DNA from: Orientallactaga sibirica | Taxonomy: Eukaryota; Chordata; Mammalia; Rodentia; Dipodidae | NCBI GenBank assembly: GCA_036365145.1 | Contig: JAEOAD010000018.1 | Coordinates: forward strand, 9,504,001-9,568,000 | DNA: 64,000 bases | Reading direction: 5' to 3' | In this document: one piece after another, positions 12,380 through 23,361 of the stretch | Layout: the number at the start of each line of letters is the position of its first letter | Position numbering within the stretch: the stretch's first letter is position 1 | The notes under the pieces: model-generated | Seen by the model: the letters and a program-made list of their open reading frames with translations, nothing else | The model's database searches: none | Told to the model about the DNA's origin: nothing | Made by a program: the position numbers and the translations under genes

Positions 12380-12775
12380 TACAGTTTGTGTATATCTCCC
12401 AGGATTCAAGGACTGTAGGCACAGTTCTCTGTGTTTTCTGTAGAGGTGGGGCCTCGTGGAAAGAGGCTGGGGGGGTAGGGGTCCCAATTTCAGAAGGAGC
12501 AAGGCTAGTGTCAAAGAGTTTTTGTGAGGATGGAGTATTATAAAACAAGTTCTGCGTCAGCCCTTTCTTTCCTCTTGTTTACTGTCTTGCCATGTGATCA
12601 CTCCCTCTCACATATTCCACCATGTTGCCCCCCATTGTGAAGTGTTGTAGCCTTTATCAGAGCAGCTTCTGGTACCATGTTCTTGGACCTTAAACCTATG
12701 AATTAAATAAACCTGTCTTTACATCAAGTACTGGACCTCATGTATTTTGCTATAGCCATGGAAAATAAATGAAGG
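12380..12775 (+). mobile_element. MaLR (MLT1/MST-like) LTR
   Basis: Shows 'aggtggggcctcgtggaa', 'ccatgtgatcactccc', an AATAAA signal ('gaattaaataaacctgtc') and a terminal 'tattttgctatagccatgg', the usual order of an older MaLR LTR. Diverged; termini approximate. Confidence 0.6.
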
Positions 12776-12784
12776 CAAATGTCT

Positions 12785-13120
12785 TATTTTCTTTTTAATT
12801 AAGAACTATAATATATGAACAAAATATAATTTAATCATATTCCTATCCCATGATCCTCTTTGGCCCCTTCTCTCCCACTTTATCCACTAGTACCCTCCTC
12901 TTTCAAGGCAGTCCTTCTTCTGTTTTGTTGTCTCATTCTTTTGACCTCCTTTGTCCTTCATGTCAAAATGTTGATGGGCCTAGAAGATTTGAAGTCTGAT
13001 GTGGAATCATTAATGTACCTGGAGGTTCATGTCAGAAGGACTGTGCCCCAAAGTATGCCTTTACACCTTGCAGCTCTTACATTATTTCACGTGTCTTAAA
13101 CTGTTTTGTTTGGAAGTAAC
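12785..13120 (-). mobile_element. Possible L1 3' end
   Basis: A pyrimidine-rich block after an AT-rich start resembles rodent L1 3' UTRs in reverse. No diagnostic motif; tentative. Confidence 0.35.
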
Positions 13121-13134
13121 AGATAACAAAGCTT

Positions 13135-13323
13135 AATATTTATTTATTTATTTGCAAGGGGGGCCAGTGAATATGGTCCCACCAGGGCCTCTAGCCACTG
13201 CAAACAAACTACAAATGCATGCGCCACTTTGTACACATGGCTTTACACAGGCACTGAGGGATCAAACCCAGGTCAATAGTCATTGCAGGCAAGTACCTTA
13301 ACTGCTAAGCCATGTGTCCAGCC
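13135..13323 (-). mobile_element. B2-superfamily (DIP-like) SINE
   Basis: Reverse copy: TTTATTTATTTATT start, 'ccagggcctctagccactgc', 'ttgcaggcaagtaccttaac' and 'gccatgtgtccagccc'. Confidence 0.85.
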
Positions 13324-13334
13324 CAAAACTTATT

Positions 13335-14150
13335 TTTTTAATTTATTTTTGACCGTTTCATGTATGTAAAGAACTCATTTTGATTCTACTCTCCCATTAC
13401 TCTCTCTTCTGCTTTCACTGCCCACTAAACCCTTCTTCAGTTAGATCCTCATTCTGTTTCCATGCCCTGTTTATTATTTTTTGACCTTCTGATTTAAATT
13501 AAAATTATTGGCATAACTGTGGGTAGGAGGTTATTATTAACTGGAGAATGGGCAGTCCTGCAGTAGTTATACAACTAAAGGACATAACTTCCCGTCTCCT
13601 ACAATCATCAGTTTCCACTATCCACCTGGGAGGTTTGGGGTACCATGGACCCCTTCCTCATCTATGATGAGATATTGAAAGGTTCATTCATGTGCAGGAA
13701 ACCACATCTGCTCTGTCCATGAGTATAGCACACTTGTCATATTCAGAAACAACTTATATAGTCAAGCGTTGAAGGGAAGATTTGACCTGGGTGGTTTTAA
13801 TGATGCAGTGCCTGATTTCTTCCTCTCTCAAGTTCTTACCTCAGTCTCCTCCAAGTTGACAGACTCTCCGTTTGAGGTTAAGGGTGGTTACCAGAGCACT
13901 TAGAGTTATGTGCTTCTAAGTTGAGTCCCAGGGAGAATGATGTTAACTTCTCTTGGGTCACTTGTATAAAGATTTTGACATTATTTCTTTTAGGGTGGCA
14001 TTCATCATGTTCTGAGAAAGGCACTGCACTTAATAAGTTGACCAACATTCTTGTCTTTTGTTTATTTTACCTTTCCACTAAGTCTGGTTTCTGGGACCAA
14101 TGAAGAAATCTGTACTCCAAATTCCATCCCACCCCACTCCCAGCATTAGC
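13335..14150 (-). mobile_element. Possible L1 3' UTR, older copy
   Basis: Again an AT-rich start, then a C/T-rich block and text of L1 3'-UTR character. It may be the continuation of 12,785-13,120 split by the SINE. Confidence 0.35.
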
Positions 14151-14261
14151 ACTTGCTTTCTGGGCAGACCCAGATAAAGCCATGGTTTATCTTCATAGCT
14201 TCATGTCATGGCCTCTATTCAGAAGCTATGACCCTGCTCCACATTGCCTAGGGACCATGTA

Positions 14262-14280
14262 AAAAAAAAAAAAAAAAAAA
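14262..14280 (+). repeat. Poly(A) tract
   Basis: About 19 As. It could mark a decayed retroposed tail, but no parent sequence is recognised upstream. Confidence 0.9.
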
Positions 14281-14867
14281 CTTTTCAAATTGAGTGACCC
14301 TCTCTTTCTACATTTAAAGTTCCTCCAAAACTAGTATCAAGTGGGTACAAATTTAGTAATCAAGTAGAATAAAGCTGACTTTGAGAAGTAGAAAAGTTCC
14401 TTCAACATTCTTCCTTTCAGGACTCCTCCTGATGATGGCTGGCCTAATCTTAATGGTGGTAATCTGTCAAACAGTTGCAGCTGAACCATGCTGCACTCTC
14501 TGGCCTGAAACTCTCATTTCTCTGCACTTTGCTCTGCTGAACATACCATTCCATTACAAATTCCACTTACTCAAGTTCTCAGGACACATACAGAACACAG
14601 CCAGTTTCTCATAGAAATTTCTTTCCCAGTTTCAACAAAGTTCTTTTTCCTGTAAAACAAGCTTCCTCGGTTCACAATTCTCTCTGCATTCAGGTCTTCC
14701 AGAGACGATCACCAAGAGCATCCACAAGCCCTGCTTATAGCACTGCAAGACTTCTCTCCTACAGTTTCAAGTCCTTCCATATATCTCCCACAAATTAAGC
14801 TCCAATAAAACAAAAGCATGGTCAGGTTTATCACAGAAACAGCCCTACTCCTCAATACCAATTTTCT
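14281..14867 (-). mobile_element. MaLR internal fragment adjoining an LTR
   Basis: Directly inside the LTR boundary at 14,868 lies 'cctactcctcaataccaa', the reverse complement of a degraded tRNA-Leu primer-binding site, as expected just inside a MaLR 5' LTR. The rest lacks long frames. Inferred from position and the primer-site remnant. Confidence 0.5.
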
Positions 14868-15192
14868 GGTGTAGTTTCCTATGTGTCACTGGGACCTAAC
14901 ATCCAACCAAAAGCAGCTTATGGGAAGGAAGAGTTTATTTTGGCTTATAGTCTTGAAGGGAAGCTTTGTCATGGCAGAAACACGTATCATGAGCAGAGGC
15001 TGAGTATCATCTTGCAACAGCAGCTGACAGAAAGCAACAAGAGTGGGCTGAACTCTGGCTAGGGAAAGTTGGATTTATAAACATCCCTAAGACCTCCCAG
15101 AAACATATCTCTTCCCCTAAGACGCCATCTCCCAAACAGCCACCAGCTGGGGACCGAGACTATGGGAAGTATCACCTACAAATCACCATACC
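14868..15192 (-). mobile_element. MaLR LTR (5' LTR of a truncated element)
   Basis: On the minus strand it begins near 'ggtatggtgatttgtagg' and runs to 'ggaaactacacca' next to the primer-site remnant. It is related to the LTRs at 2,358, 9,105 and 28,390. Confidence 0.6.
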
Positions 15193-15570
15193 ATGCCCTG
15201 TCTAAATAAATATGATGGTGATTTATTGAGGAAGATCATTGACATTAACTGCTGGGTTTCATATGCATGTGCACAGTTATGTGCCTGCACACATGAACAT
15301 ATATATACACATGCACATATATTACACTTACATATACAAAATAAAAGTAATGACAATGATAGTTATGGTGGTGATTGGCTTTCTGACTCCTTGTTTGTAG
15401 CTAATATTTGTAGTTAAGTGACTTAACTTTAACTTCTGTGGACTAAATTATGTATGGGCCAATGAATAATTAATTAAATTAAATAATTAAAATAGTGTCA
15501 CTATTTTACATAGTAACACTATATAAAAGAATAAAAACTTAACAATATAGAAGAAGCGCATATAACAGTG
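15193..15570. other. Unassigned AT-rich sequence
   Basis: AT-rich with a short CATG/ACAT-rich patch at 15,260-15,330. Nothing else seen. Confidence 0.4.
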
Positions 15571-15574
15571 CATC

Positions 15575-15715
15575 AGCACATAGGATTAGTCATACAGATT
15601 CAAGTTCAAGCCCTAGATCCACCATCAAGTTATATAAATTCAGACAAGTTCTTGACATTTTTATTAATTTTGCCTTTGTTTTCTGAAAGATGGCCATAGA
15701 GCTATGAAGTTAGAA
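15575..15715 (+). mobile_element. MIR SINE fragment
   Basis: 'tacagattcaagttcaagcc' through 'aattcagacaagttcttgac' follows the MIR core order (question-like 'ggttcaaatcc ... gggcaagttactt'). Ancient and divergent. Confidence 0.5.
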
Positions 15716-15769
15716 AGTCTTAGGAAAGGTGAAAAAAGATGATCTGTGCAATATATTGCCCTCTCTTTC

Positions 15770-16010
15770 AGCTGAAAGAAAATTCCCATTTGCATCCTCT
15801 TGCTCAACTTCTTTTGGGCATTCTACTGCTATTTGTGACCCATTTGCACCAAGTGCTGACCTCCCATTGCAAGACAGGGCTTGCTTTGCTTTTTGTGTTT
15901 ACCAGATACATGTTGGGATGGCTCCTTCTCTTGATAACTCCCATCTTGATGCTTTCCAAGGGCTAAAGCTTTATTTTAAATATTTCCTCCTTGAAAATGT
16001 GTCAAGAAAT
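15770..16010 (+). mobile_element. Possible L2 fragment
   Basis: A C/T-rich stretch with 'gggatggctccttctcttg' followed by 'aaatatttcctccttgaaaa' resembles the L2 3' region. An incidental 115-codon frame crosses it. Confidence 0.35.
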
Positions 16011-16079
16011 CAGAAAGGCTTTTCTCTTATGTGGTATTTTCAGGAATACAATCACCAAGAGTTGTTCAGCCCATAATTT

Positions 16080-16477
16080 GGATATTCCTATAATTTCAAG
16101 CTATTGCTGTCTCTCAGGCAGTGGTGTGATATTTCCAGAGCAGGTATTTTAAGAGGCAGAAACCTGCATATCCCTGAGATTTAAGAGCACTACAGCCTGT
16201 TTCTGACAAGAACTCTTTATGGATCAGCTCAGCTCCAACCTTTGGCTTTGAGTGAAGAAATCTCTTTCTCCTGCCTGTATCCTATCAGAAGCTGGTTGCT
16301 ATTTCAATTTATTTGGACTCATTTAAACAACAGTTAAAAGAAAAACTCGAGTAGAATTTTAATTTCAATTACTCTGAATCTTTTTGCATCTTCAGGCTAT
16401 AATTTAAATCCTTTTCCAAACAGGCAGAGAAACTGGGATCATTAAAAGTAGATATAATTAACATCATTTCTATGTTA
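16080..16477. other. Unassigned sequence
   Basis: Nothing recognisable. Confidence 0.4.
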
Positions 16478-16765
16478 CCTAGGTATTTCTGTGTATCTCT
16501 GTGTGTACATGTTCATGAATGTGAGTGTGAGAGTGCTTGTGGAGATCAGAGGACATTTCAGGTGTGTTTGGTGAGTCTCTCTTCTCACTGTTTACCATGC
16601 CATTGTGCTTGCCATGCTGGGTGGCTTGTCTCTGCCTTCCTTCTCATTGCAGGCATACAGGGTTCATAGAACTCCCTTGTAACATCCAGATTTTTACATG
16701 GGTTCTGGGGATCCAAATTTAGGTACTCATGTTGGCACAGCAAATGCTTTATCCCCCGGCCCAAA
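16478..16765 (-). mobile_element. B4-type composite SINE
   Basis: Reverse order of a B4: GT-rich tail, 'gtggagatcagaggacattt', 'ttgcaggcatacagggttc', 'gggttctggggatccaaatt' and a terminal 'cccccggccc'. Confidence 0.6.
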
Positions 16766-17086
16766 CTTAGCTATTCTCTGACTTTTCCAAACACAAGTAA
16801 TGTTCTCTCATGTTTAGTAGCATCGAAGCAGTGTTCTATCATGTTGGGTAGCATCCTTTTCTTACTTCATGACAGAGGTTTCAATCTTTGGTTAATAGAC
16901 AGTTACTGATCATATACTACTTACCAGGCCCCAAGCTAAGTCTTGGTATGAAAACATAATAAAATATAACCTCAATTGAATTTCTCTATTTTCATAACTA
17001 GATTAGATACAAGAAAACAGGAAGGGACCTGGAGAGATTTCTCGGTCGTTAAGGCACTTGCCTTCAAAGTCTACAGACCCAAGTTT

Positions 17087-17428
17087 TTTTTTTGTTTTTT
17101 TTTATATATTTTTTTATTTATATTATTTTGATTTTACATTCATAGTAAAGGATCCATTGTCCTCCTCCCTATCCTCCCACTTTCAAAGGGACCCTTGTCA
17201 ATGGGGAATGTGGGTCAAGCATTGTGAGGTTGGTTAAGAGTTCTGGGGGGTTGGCCCCAGTCTCTGTGCATAATGCCCCAACTATGGCTCTAACAATCTT
17301 TCCGCCCCCTCTTCCGCAAGTTTCCCTGAGCCACATTGGGGTCATTTTAGTTCTGCTTCAGTGATGCGGTTTCGGGAGCCTCTGTGTCTCTGGATCTCTG
17401 GCTTAGTTGGAGTTGGATGTTCTCTAAC
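17087..17428 (-). mobile_element. L1 3' UTR and poly(A), main part of a 5'-inverted L1
   Basis: Starts with a T-rich tract that is the poly(A) tail in reverse. It then follows the L1 3'-UTR text seen at 56,700 and 37,960 ('gccccctcttccgcaag', 'gcttcagtgatg', 'ggatctctggctta'). It stops near 17,428 where orientation flips to ORF2 on the plus strand. Confidence 0.85.
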
Positions 17429-18016
17429 AGCTCAGGAAATCAAACAATCACTCAACCATTGGGATCACATGAAGCTGAAAAGCTTTTTCACTGACAAAAA
17501 TACTATAACCAAAGCCAGCAGATTACCTACAGAATGGGAGAAAATTTTCACCAGCTATACAACTGACAGAGGCCTGATTTCTAGAATCTACAAAGAACTC
17601 CAAAACCTAAAAAACAAATCATCAAACAATCCACTCACAAAGTGGGGCAGAGAACTGCACAGGGAATTCTCAGAGGAAGAAATACAAATAGCAAATGCAC
17701 ATTTAAGAAAATGTTCAACATCCCTAATCATCAGGGAAATGCAAATTAAAACAACTATGAGATTCCACCTTACCCCAGTAAGGATGGCTAGCATTAAAAA
17801 AAATAATGAAAATAAATGCTGGCGAGGATGTGGAGAAATAGGAACAACCTTTCACTGCTGGTGGGAATGTAAAATGGTTCAACCACTATGGAAAGCTATA
17901 TGGAGGCTCCTGAAAAGGATGACCACAGACCTACCAATGGACCCAGTTATTCCCTTATTGGGCATATACCCTAAAGGCCCCAAGCCTCAGATCAGAGACA
18001 TTTGCTCAACCATGTT
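17429..18016 (+). pseudogene. L1 ORF2 C-terminal segment (inverted part of a twin-primed L1)
   Basis: Encodes about 195 uninterrupted residues of the C-terminal region of the L1 ORF2 protein (endonuclease-reverse transcriptase). Recognisable motifs include [19 protein letters not shown] and the Cx3Cx7Hx4C cysteine motif at 17,817-17,870 (from CWRGCGE). The frame is open, but it lacks the endonuclease, the reverse transcriptase and the last roughly 60 residues, so it is not functional. The longer open frame from 17,361 to 18,050 adds 3'-UTR-derived residues at the start and SINE-derived residues at the end. Orientation is opposite to the adjoining 3' UTR. The outer end is the most 3' part of ORF2 and the inner junction the most 5', as twin priming predicts. 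Confidence 0.9.
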
Positions 18017-18369
18017 CAGACCCAAGTTTGATTCCCCAATATCCACGTAAAGTCAGGTGCACGAAGTGGCATATGCAACTAGAGTTCATTTGCAGTGGCT
18101 TGATGCCCTAGCATGCCTATTTTCTCTGTCTGTCTTTCTTCTCTCTCTGCTTGTAAATGAAGAATAAATATATAATAAAAAATACATATAAAAAAGTAAA
18201 CAGGAGTAAATAATGAAGAAGGAGAAAGAGTTACATTTGGGCAAAAAAGAAAAGAGGAGATAGCAAAAGAAAAAGCAATTAAGGGAGTATAAAAAGATCA
18301 GGACAAATCAAACAAGAGAAGTATTAGCAGAAAGAGCACATAATAAAAGAAAAAGATGATGGCTTCAAA

Positions 18370-18500
18370 TTAAAAGAGAGACTAATGGAGAGTGGGAGGG
18401 GATATGACAGAGATTGGAGTTCTCAAGGGGAATGGGGGGAGGGGAGGGAAATATACATTTTTTGTATGTAAGTATAGAAGTTGTTAATTAAAAAAAAAGA
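18370..18500 (+). mobile_element. Possible L1-like 3' terminus
   Basis: G-rich 'gaatggggggaggggaggg' followed by 'agaagttgttaattaaaaa' resembles the end of rodent L1 3' UTRs with a short A tail. Tentative. Confidence 0.35.
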
Positions 18501-18905
18501 AAATGGAACAGTATTGTAGTTCATATTCTGATATTCTCATTTGCATGAGCATAGGCTTCTTTATTTCCTAGAATTCATGATACTTGGGAATAAGTCCTCC
18601 CATGAGCAGTTTCCTTGAGGTCAGCAAAAAATTTTAATCATGTTACTTAAGGTTATCTGTCTCTTCCTATTTAAATAATAGGCTCTCCTCTGGTTAAATT
18701 AGGAAATTCGTGAATATTTCTATTTTCTTCCTCCTTTTCCTTCTTCCAGAGAGTTACCAGAGTTGCTTATATGATACTATGGGTATAAAAGTATATTATG
18801 GATCTCTCTCATGGATGTTACCTGCTGAGATGTAGGTAGATCTTCTATCCTGGTAATAGCCTCTAGCACTGAAGTTCTCAATGGTGGACAAATCAAAAAG
18901 CCCTT
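18501..18905. other. Unassigned sequence
   Basis: Nothing recognisable. Confidence 0.4.
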
Positions 18906-19075
18906 CACAGGGCTGGATGTGGTGGCAAATGCCATTAATCACAGTACTCGCAAGGCTGAGATTACAAGAGTACCATGAATTTGAGACCAGCTTTGGATAC
19001 AGGCTGAGGTGTAGGTCAGCCTGAGCTAGAGTGAGACACTGTCTCAAGTATAAAATGAAAATACAAAACAACAAG
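18906..19075 (+). mobile_element. B1 SINE, divergent
   Basis: 'ggctggatgtggtggcaaat' through 'agcctgagctagagtgagac' then an A-rich tail. Several substitutions from consensus. Confidence 0.8.
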
Positions 19076-20095
19076 AACCCCTCACAGATATCTATATCCA
19101 ACTGTTATGAAGCAGCAGTTACTCTATCTTTCATGGCAAAATGGAATTAAGAATGGAGATGATGCAAGACTACACAGAGAGAAGTGGCATGGATTCTCTG
19201 CATGGCACTTTCATAATCACAAGAACTCATAAAAGTAGAACTAGGAGATGAACACAGAATCAGAGAGACGTGATGATGGAGTGACAACACCTTGTTGGCC
19301 TTTAACATGGAAGAAGCAGACCATCAACTAAGGCACATCAGGAGCAAACTGAACAGGGAAGAACAGACATGCGCCCTTTGAGAAAGAATCAATCCCGATG
19401 ACCTTTGATTTTAGTGAGTGAAGCCACTTTCACCTCCATTTTCTCTCACTGAGGTGATTAGGAAATGTCAGATTTTAAGAACACATTAGATAAACCATAG
19501 GAGCAAGGAGAAGACTCTTAACGCTCTTCCTGTCCACTTAGGCCATGGCAACCTTTCAATGTACCCGAGGGGCACCACTTAGGATGGTGCAGGTGTCTTC
19601 CTGGGAATCATAACCCCAAAGGGGGTAGAATCTTCCTTCTTCTTCTGACTCTGGTGTAAAATAAGGCTTCCCTAGCCCTCTCCCCTATACCGGTCAAGGC
19701 TCAGTGACTTTCAGGAAGTCTGGAGCTACTCTGCTGTGTGTGCCTTATAACCCTCCAAAAAAGCCCCATCCAACAGCAGCAGTGTGTTATCATCCATGTG
19801 GAAAGTGAGTTTACCTGAGATCACACCTTCCATCCTTATTGCATGCCTCCAGTTTTAATTAACCAATCTGTATCCTTTGCAGTTGAAAGTAAAATTTTTG
19901 AAGTTTAGAAAACTGTTCTCTCAATAGCATATTACTCTTACAAGCCTTTGCCTATATAATGTTGGCTCTTGATAGCATTGAGTGAGTTTCCCTTTTTCCC
20001 ATCTGAATTTTCTACTTTTCATGAAACAATAGTAGTCTAAACTTCAATGAATGAAGGCTAGGAGCCATGTGACTGGCTAAGACTAAAATTCACAA
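19076..20095. other. Unassigned sequence
   Basis: About 1 kb with more balanced base composition (19,500-19,830) than its surroundings. No exon structure, repeat or protein match recognised. Confidence 0.4.
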
Positions 20096-20097
20096 TC

Positions 20098-20382
20098 ATA
20101 TTTATTTTTATTTTTAGTTTTTAGTTTTTTGGAGAGAGACACAGAGAAAGACAGAGAGAGGGAGGGAGCGGAAGACAGAGATGGGCGAGCCAGCAGTGTC
20201 TCAGCTGCTGAGAACGAAATCCAGATGGGTGCGCCCCTTGTGGTCAAGTGCGGCATTGCGCCCTTGCGTCACTTTGCATCTGGCTAAACGTGGGACCTGG
20301 AGATTGGAACTGCTGGAGATTGGAACCAGCGTTCTTAGGCTTAGGAGGCAGGCGCCTTAACCCCTAAGCCATCTCTCCAGCC
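20098..20382 (-). mobile_element. Long B2-superfamily (DIP-like) SINE variant
   Basis: Reverse copy ending 'agccatctctccagccct'. It is longer than its relatives. It contains a tandem duplication of 'ctggagattggaac' (about 20,297-20,330) and an extra segment between 'gcgccccttgtgg' and 'cactttgcatctggc'. Less eroded than most copies. Confidence 0.85.
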
Positions 20383-21595
20383 CTCACAATCATATTTAAA
20401 AATATCTTGCTATAAAATAAATGAAGTTGGAAGAAAAAGTAGAAGGGGGCAAAAAAGAAGCACAACAGCAAGTGAATGAAGAATAAATTAGAAGAGCAGA
20501 TGAATAAAACATACCATTGTTTATTTGGAGATAATGAACACACACAATTTGTTTTCTTACACTCTCTTTGCTGAACAGCTCAACTGTTCTACAAGAGTGA
20601 CACAAAACTTACTCATACTTAGGTTATTTCTGTTTCCTTCAAATAGCCTGTATTGCACCTATATAATTTTTTACTTTGTTTTCTTTTTCTCAAAGGTGCT
20701 ATTTCCTTCTTCATAGAGCTGTGTCTTGAGACTCAGTTCTCTATATTGCCTAGAAATTCCTTTCTGTGTCTACCCATATTGTGAGTCACACCAGGCAGCT
20801 TATGTACCTGGCAGTCTCAGTACCTGTCACTCAGTTCCCTAACATTCTGTTTGAACTAATTTACTTGTTTTTCTTATGAGTGTCTGAACAAATGCAATTG
20901 CTCTAAAGGGAAAGTTCCACCAATATGAAGAACACCGTAGTAATAGATGCTCACTTTTCTCATTTCTGCTCATTCCACAGAAAATAACGGTAACCTCTGC
21001 CCCCACCCCCAAGCTTAGGCACCAACCACATCATCAACTTTAGGCTTGTTCTCGCATTACAAGCATCTAGGTAAACAAACATACCAACGTAAGCCAAAAC
21101 AAACAAACAAACAAACAAAAAACTGCGATGCTGCTCCAGGTGAACAATACCCCAAGGTTTATAGGCCAATGTCAATATGTAAGCCTTCTAGCTTCCTCTG
21201 GTGAAGAGAACTTTTCCGTACTACTATTCCATTTAAAGTTTTGCACTTTAAAAGAATGATTTCACAAGTTTTCAAGAAGCACATATAAACACGCATTCTC
21301 TTTCTCTCATTCCCTCCCTCCTGCCTTCAGTGCTCATTTTAGCTTCTGTGTAAATACACTTGCTCATTGTTATAAATATGCATTAATTCTCACTTTGTTT
21401 TATTCTTCCCCCTTACCTCCTTCCTTATCATAGTTAATGACACATTTCACTTTATACCTCTTTTCTGAAACCTTGCCTTTCTCACTCTCTTCGTTCTTTT
21501 TCATCTATTTTTTTCTGTTTTTCCTCCTCTGAACTACCTTGCTTTTGTGTCTGAGGCTTGTGCACAGTGAGGTACTTGGATGTTACATCGGCTTC
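20383..21595. other. Unassigned sequence with an (AAAC)n patch
   Basis: Unique AT-rich sequence. A short (AAAC)n run lies at 21,098-21,121. No gene seen. Confidence 0.4.
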
Positions 21596-21599
21596 AGGT

Positions 21600-21880
21600 A
21601 TAAATGATTGGAAGCAGACATTTAAAGACTTTCAGTTGTAGTTTGGACTTTATTCTAAGGCTTGGGACAGCATTATGTAGGGAACATAAAGGAGGGATCT
21701 GCTAATAGATGTTTTATGAGCTTGACTGATATGTTGAAATTGAGGAGACCAAGGTTGAGACAACAGTGATGGGGAACTTACTCAAATAGAGACACAATGG
21801 CTGCAGAAAGGAGAGGCTAGTTAGAGAATGAATTAGTGAATACATCGGAGATAATCATGCCTGCTCCACTGTGGTGACAA
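21600..21880 (-). mobile_element. Possible L2 fragment
   Basis: 'gtttggactttattctaagg' and the following text resemble the minus-strand L2 pattern ('tttggactttatcctgag'). Ancient, low confidence. Confidence 0.4.
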
Positions 21881-22395
21881 AATAAGTCAACAAAGGCATA
21901 TGTGCATATTTATGTAATTGCATATAATTGTAACTGTTAGAACTTTTTTAAAGCATGGTTGTTTCTGGAACTCCAGTAGTGTAATGGTGGTAAGCCTGGA
22001 GATTAGGAATGGATGCTTGATAAAATCACTGTTGGGAAAGGGTGAGATGGGCTATGGACTCAGATTTTTACTCTAGCTATGAAGAATTTTCTTTTCCTTA
22101 TATCTGAGCAAAACTATTTATTAGTCTAAAGACAAAAAAGTTCCATCAGTGTTTTCAGGATTGTTAGTTCCCCAAGAGTTCTAGATCATTCTTAGACAAG
22201 CTTTTTAAGGATTAAGTGAGTGTGTAGCATAACTTCATGTATCAGGAAATCATGGGTATAGATGTTGAGTTCATGTTATTTGAAGGTCTTCAGAGTAGTA
22301 GCCTATATGACCAGTGCCATGAATATCAAACGAATACCTTCTAAGTGCAAAGGATGGGGCCCTGGAGGTATTTTAGTAGGAAAATAGGAAATAAG
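21881..22395. other. Unassigned sequence
   Basis: Nothing recognisable before the L1. Confidence 0.4.
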
Positions 22396-23361
22396 TATTT
22401 TCCTTCTGAGTAATAAAGTAGAAACTTCCCCACAGCATCCTGAATCTTCCAGAAGACAACGTAGGGAGAACACTCTAAGATATAGGCATAGGGAAAGACT
22501 TTCTGAATAAGACTCCAGTAGCCCAGGGAATTAAGCAAACATTCAACAACTCAGAACTCATGAAAATAAAAAATTATTGTACAGATCAGCAAGCCATCAA
22601 AAGAGTCAATAGACAACTTACTGCTGAATCGGAGAAAATCTTCACTGCTATATCTTAGCAAAGGTTTAATATCTAGAATCTACAAAGAGCTAAAAAAAAA
22701 ATTAAACAATGAAAAGTCAAACATCCCACTCAAAAGTGGGCCAGGACATTGAACAAAGAGTTCGCAAAGGAGGAAATACAAATGGCCATTAAACACCTAT
22801 AGAAATGTCCAACATCTCTATTCATCAGGGAAATGCAAATTAAAATGACTATGACATTCCATCTCACTGCAGTAATAATGGCAATCATCAAAAAATCAAA
22901 TGACAGCACATGCTGGTGCAGGTGTATAGAAAGAGGAACCCCCATCCACTGCTGATGGGAGTGCAAACTTGTACAACCACTATGGAAACTTCTCAAAATG
23001 CTGAAAATAGAACTACCATCAAATCTAGCTATACCTCTTTTGGGAATATACCCTAAAAACTCTACTATATACCACATGTATACTTGCTTAACCTTTTTTA
23101 GTTTTGCTTTATTCATAATAGCCAGGAACTAGACATAGCCTAAATGACTATCAACAAATGAATGGTTAATGAAGATGTGGTAAATATACACAATGGAGCA
23201 AGGGAAAATAAAATAAATATGCAGAAAAATTTAAGGACTTGGAAAATATCATGCTAAGTGAGATCACATAGGCTCAGAAAGACAAATGCTGCATGATCTC
23301 TCTCATATGTATGGACATGGTACTAGAATGAAGATAGGAAAAAGGGGAAAGAAGGAAAGAA
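22396..23361 (+). pseudogene. L1 ORF2 C-terminal remnant, old copy
   Basis: The nucleotide order follows the L1 ORF2 3' third: 'agatataggcatagggaaag', 'ggtttaatatctagaatcta', 'atcagggaaatgcaaattaa' (same segment as 17,736), then 'gctaagtgagatcacatagg'. Stops and frameshifts are numerous; the only long open frame is antisense (22,730-23,116) and is not real. This is the 5' part of a longer L1 that resumes at 23,820 after a pseudogene insertion. Confidence 0.85.

Larger units (their letters stand above)
17027..18180 (+). mobile_element. B2-superfamily SINE split by an L1 insertion
   Basis: The SINE head lies at 17,027-17,086 ('ggacctggagagatttctcg') and its body and tail at 18,030-18,180, interrupted by an L1. 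The 13-base 'cagacccaagttt' is present on both sides of the L1 (17,074-17,086 and 18,017-18,029) and once in an undisturbed SINE, so it is the L1 target duplication. Confidence 0.9.

Noticed and set aside
17361..18050. 229-codon frame as a possible host gene
   Set aside because: It is an L1 ORF2 fragment with 3'-UTR-derived residues before it and SINE residues after it, flanked by an L1 target duplication.
22730..23116. 128-codon minus-strand frame
   Set aside because: Antisense to a decayed L1 ORF2 whose plus-strand nucleotides match the family.
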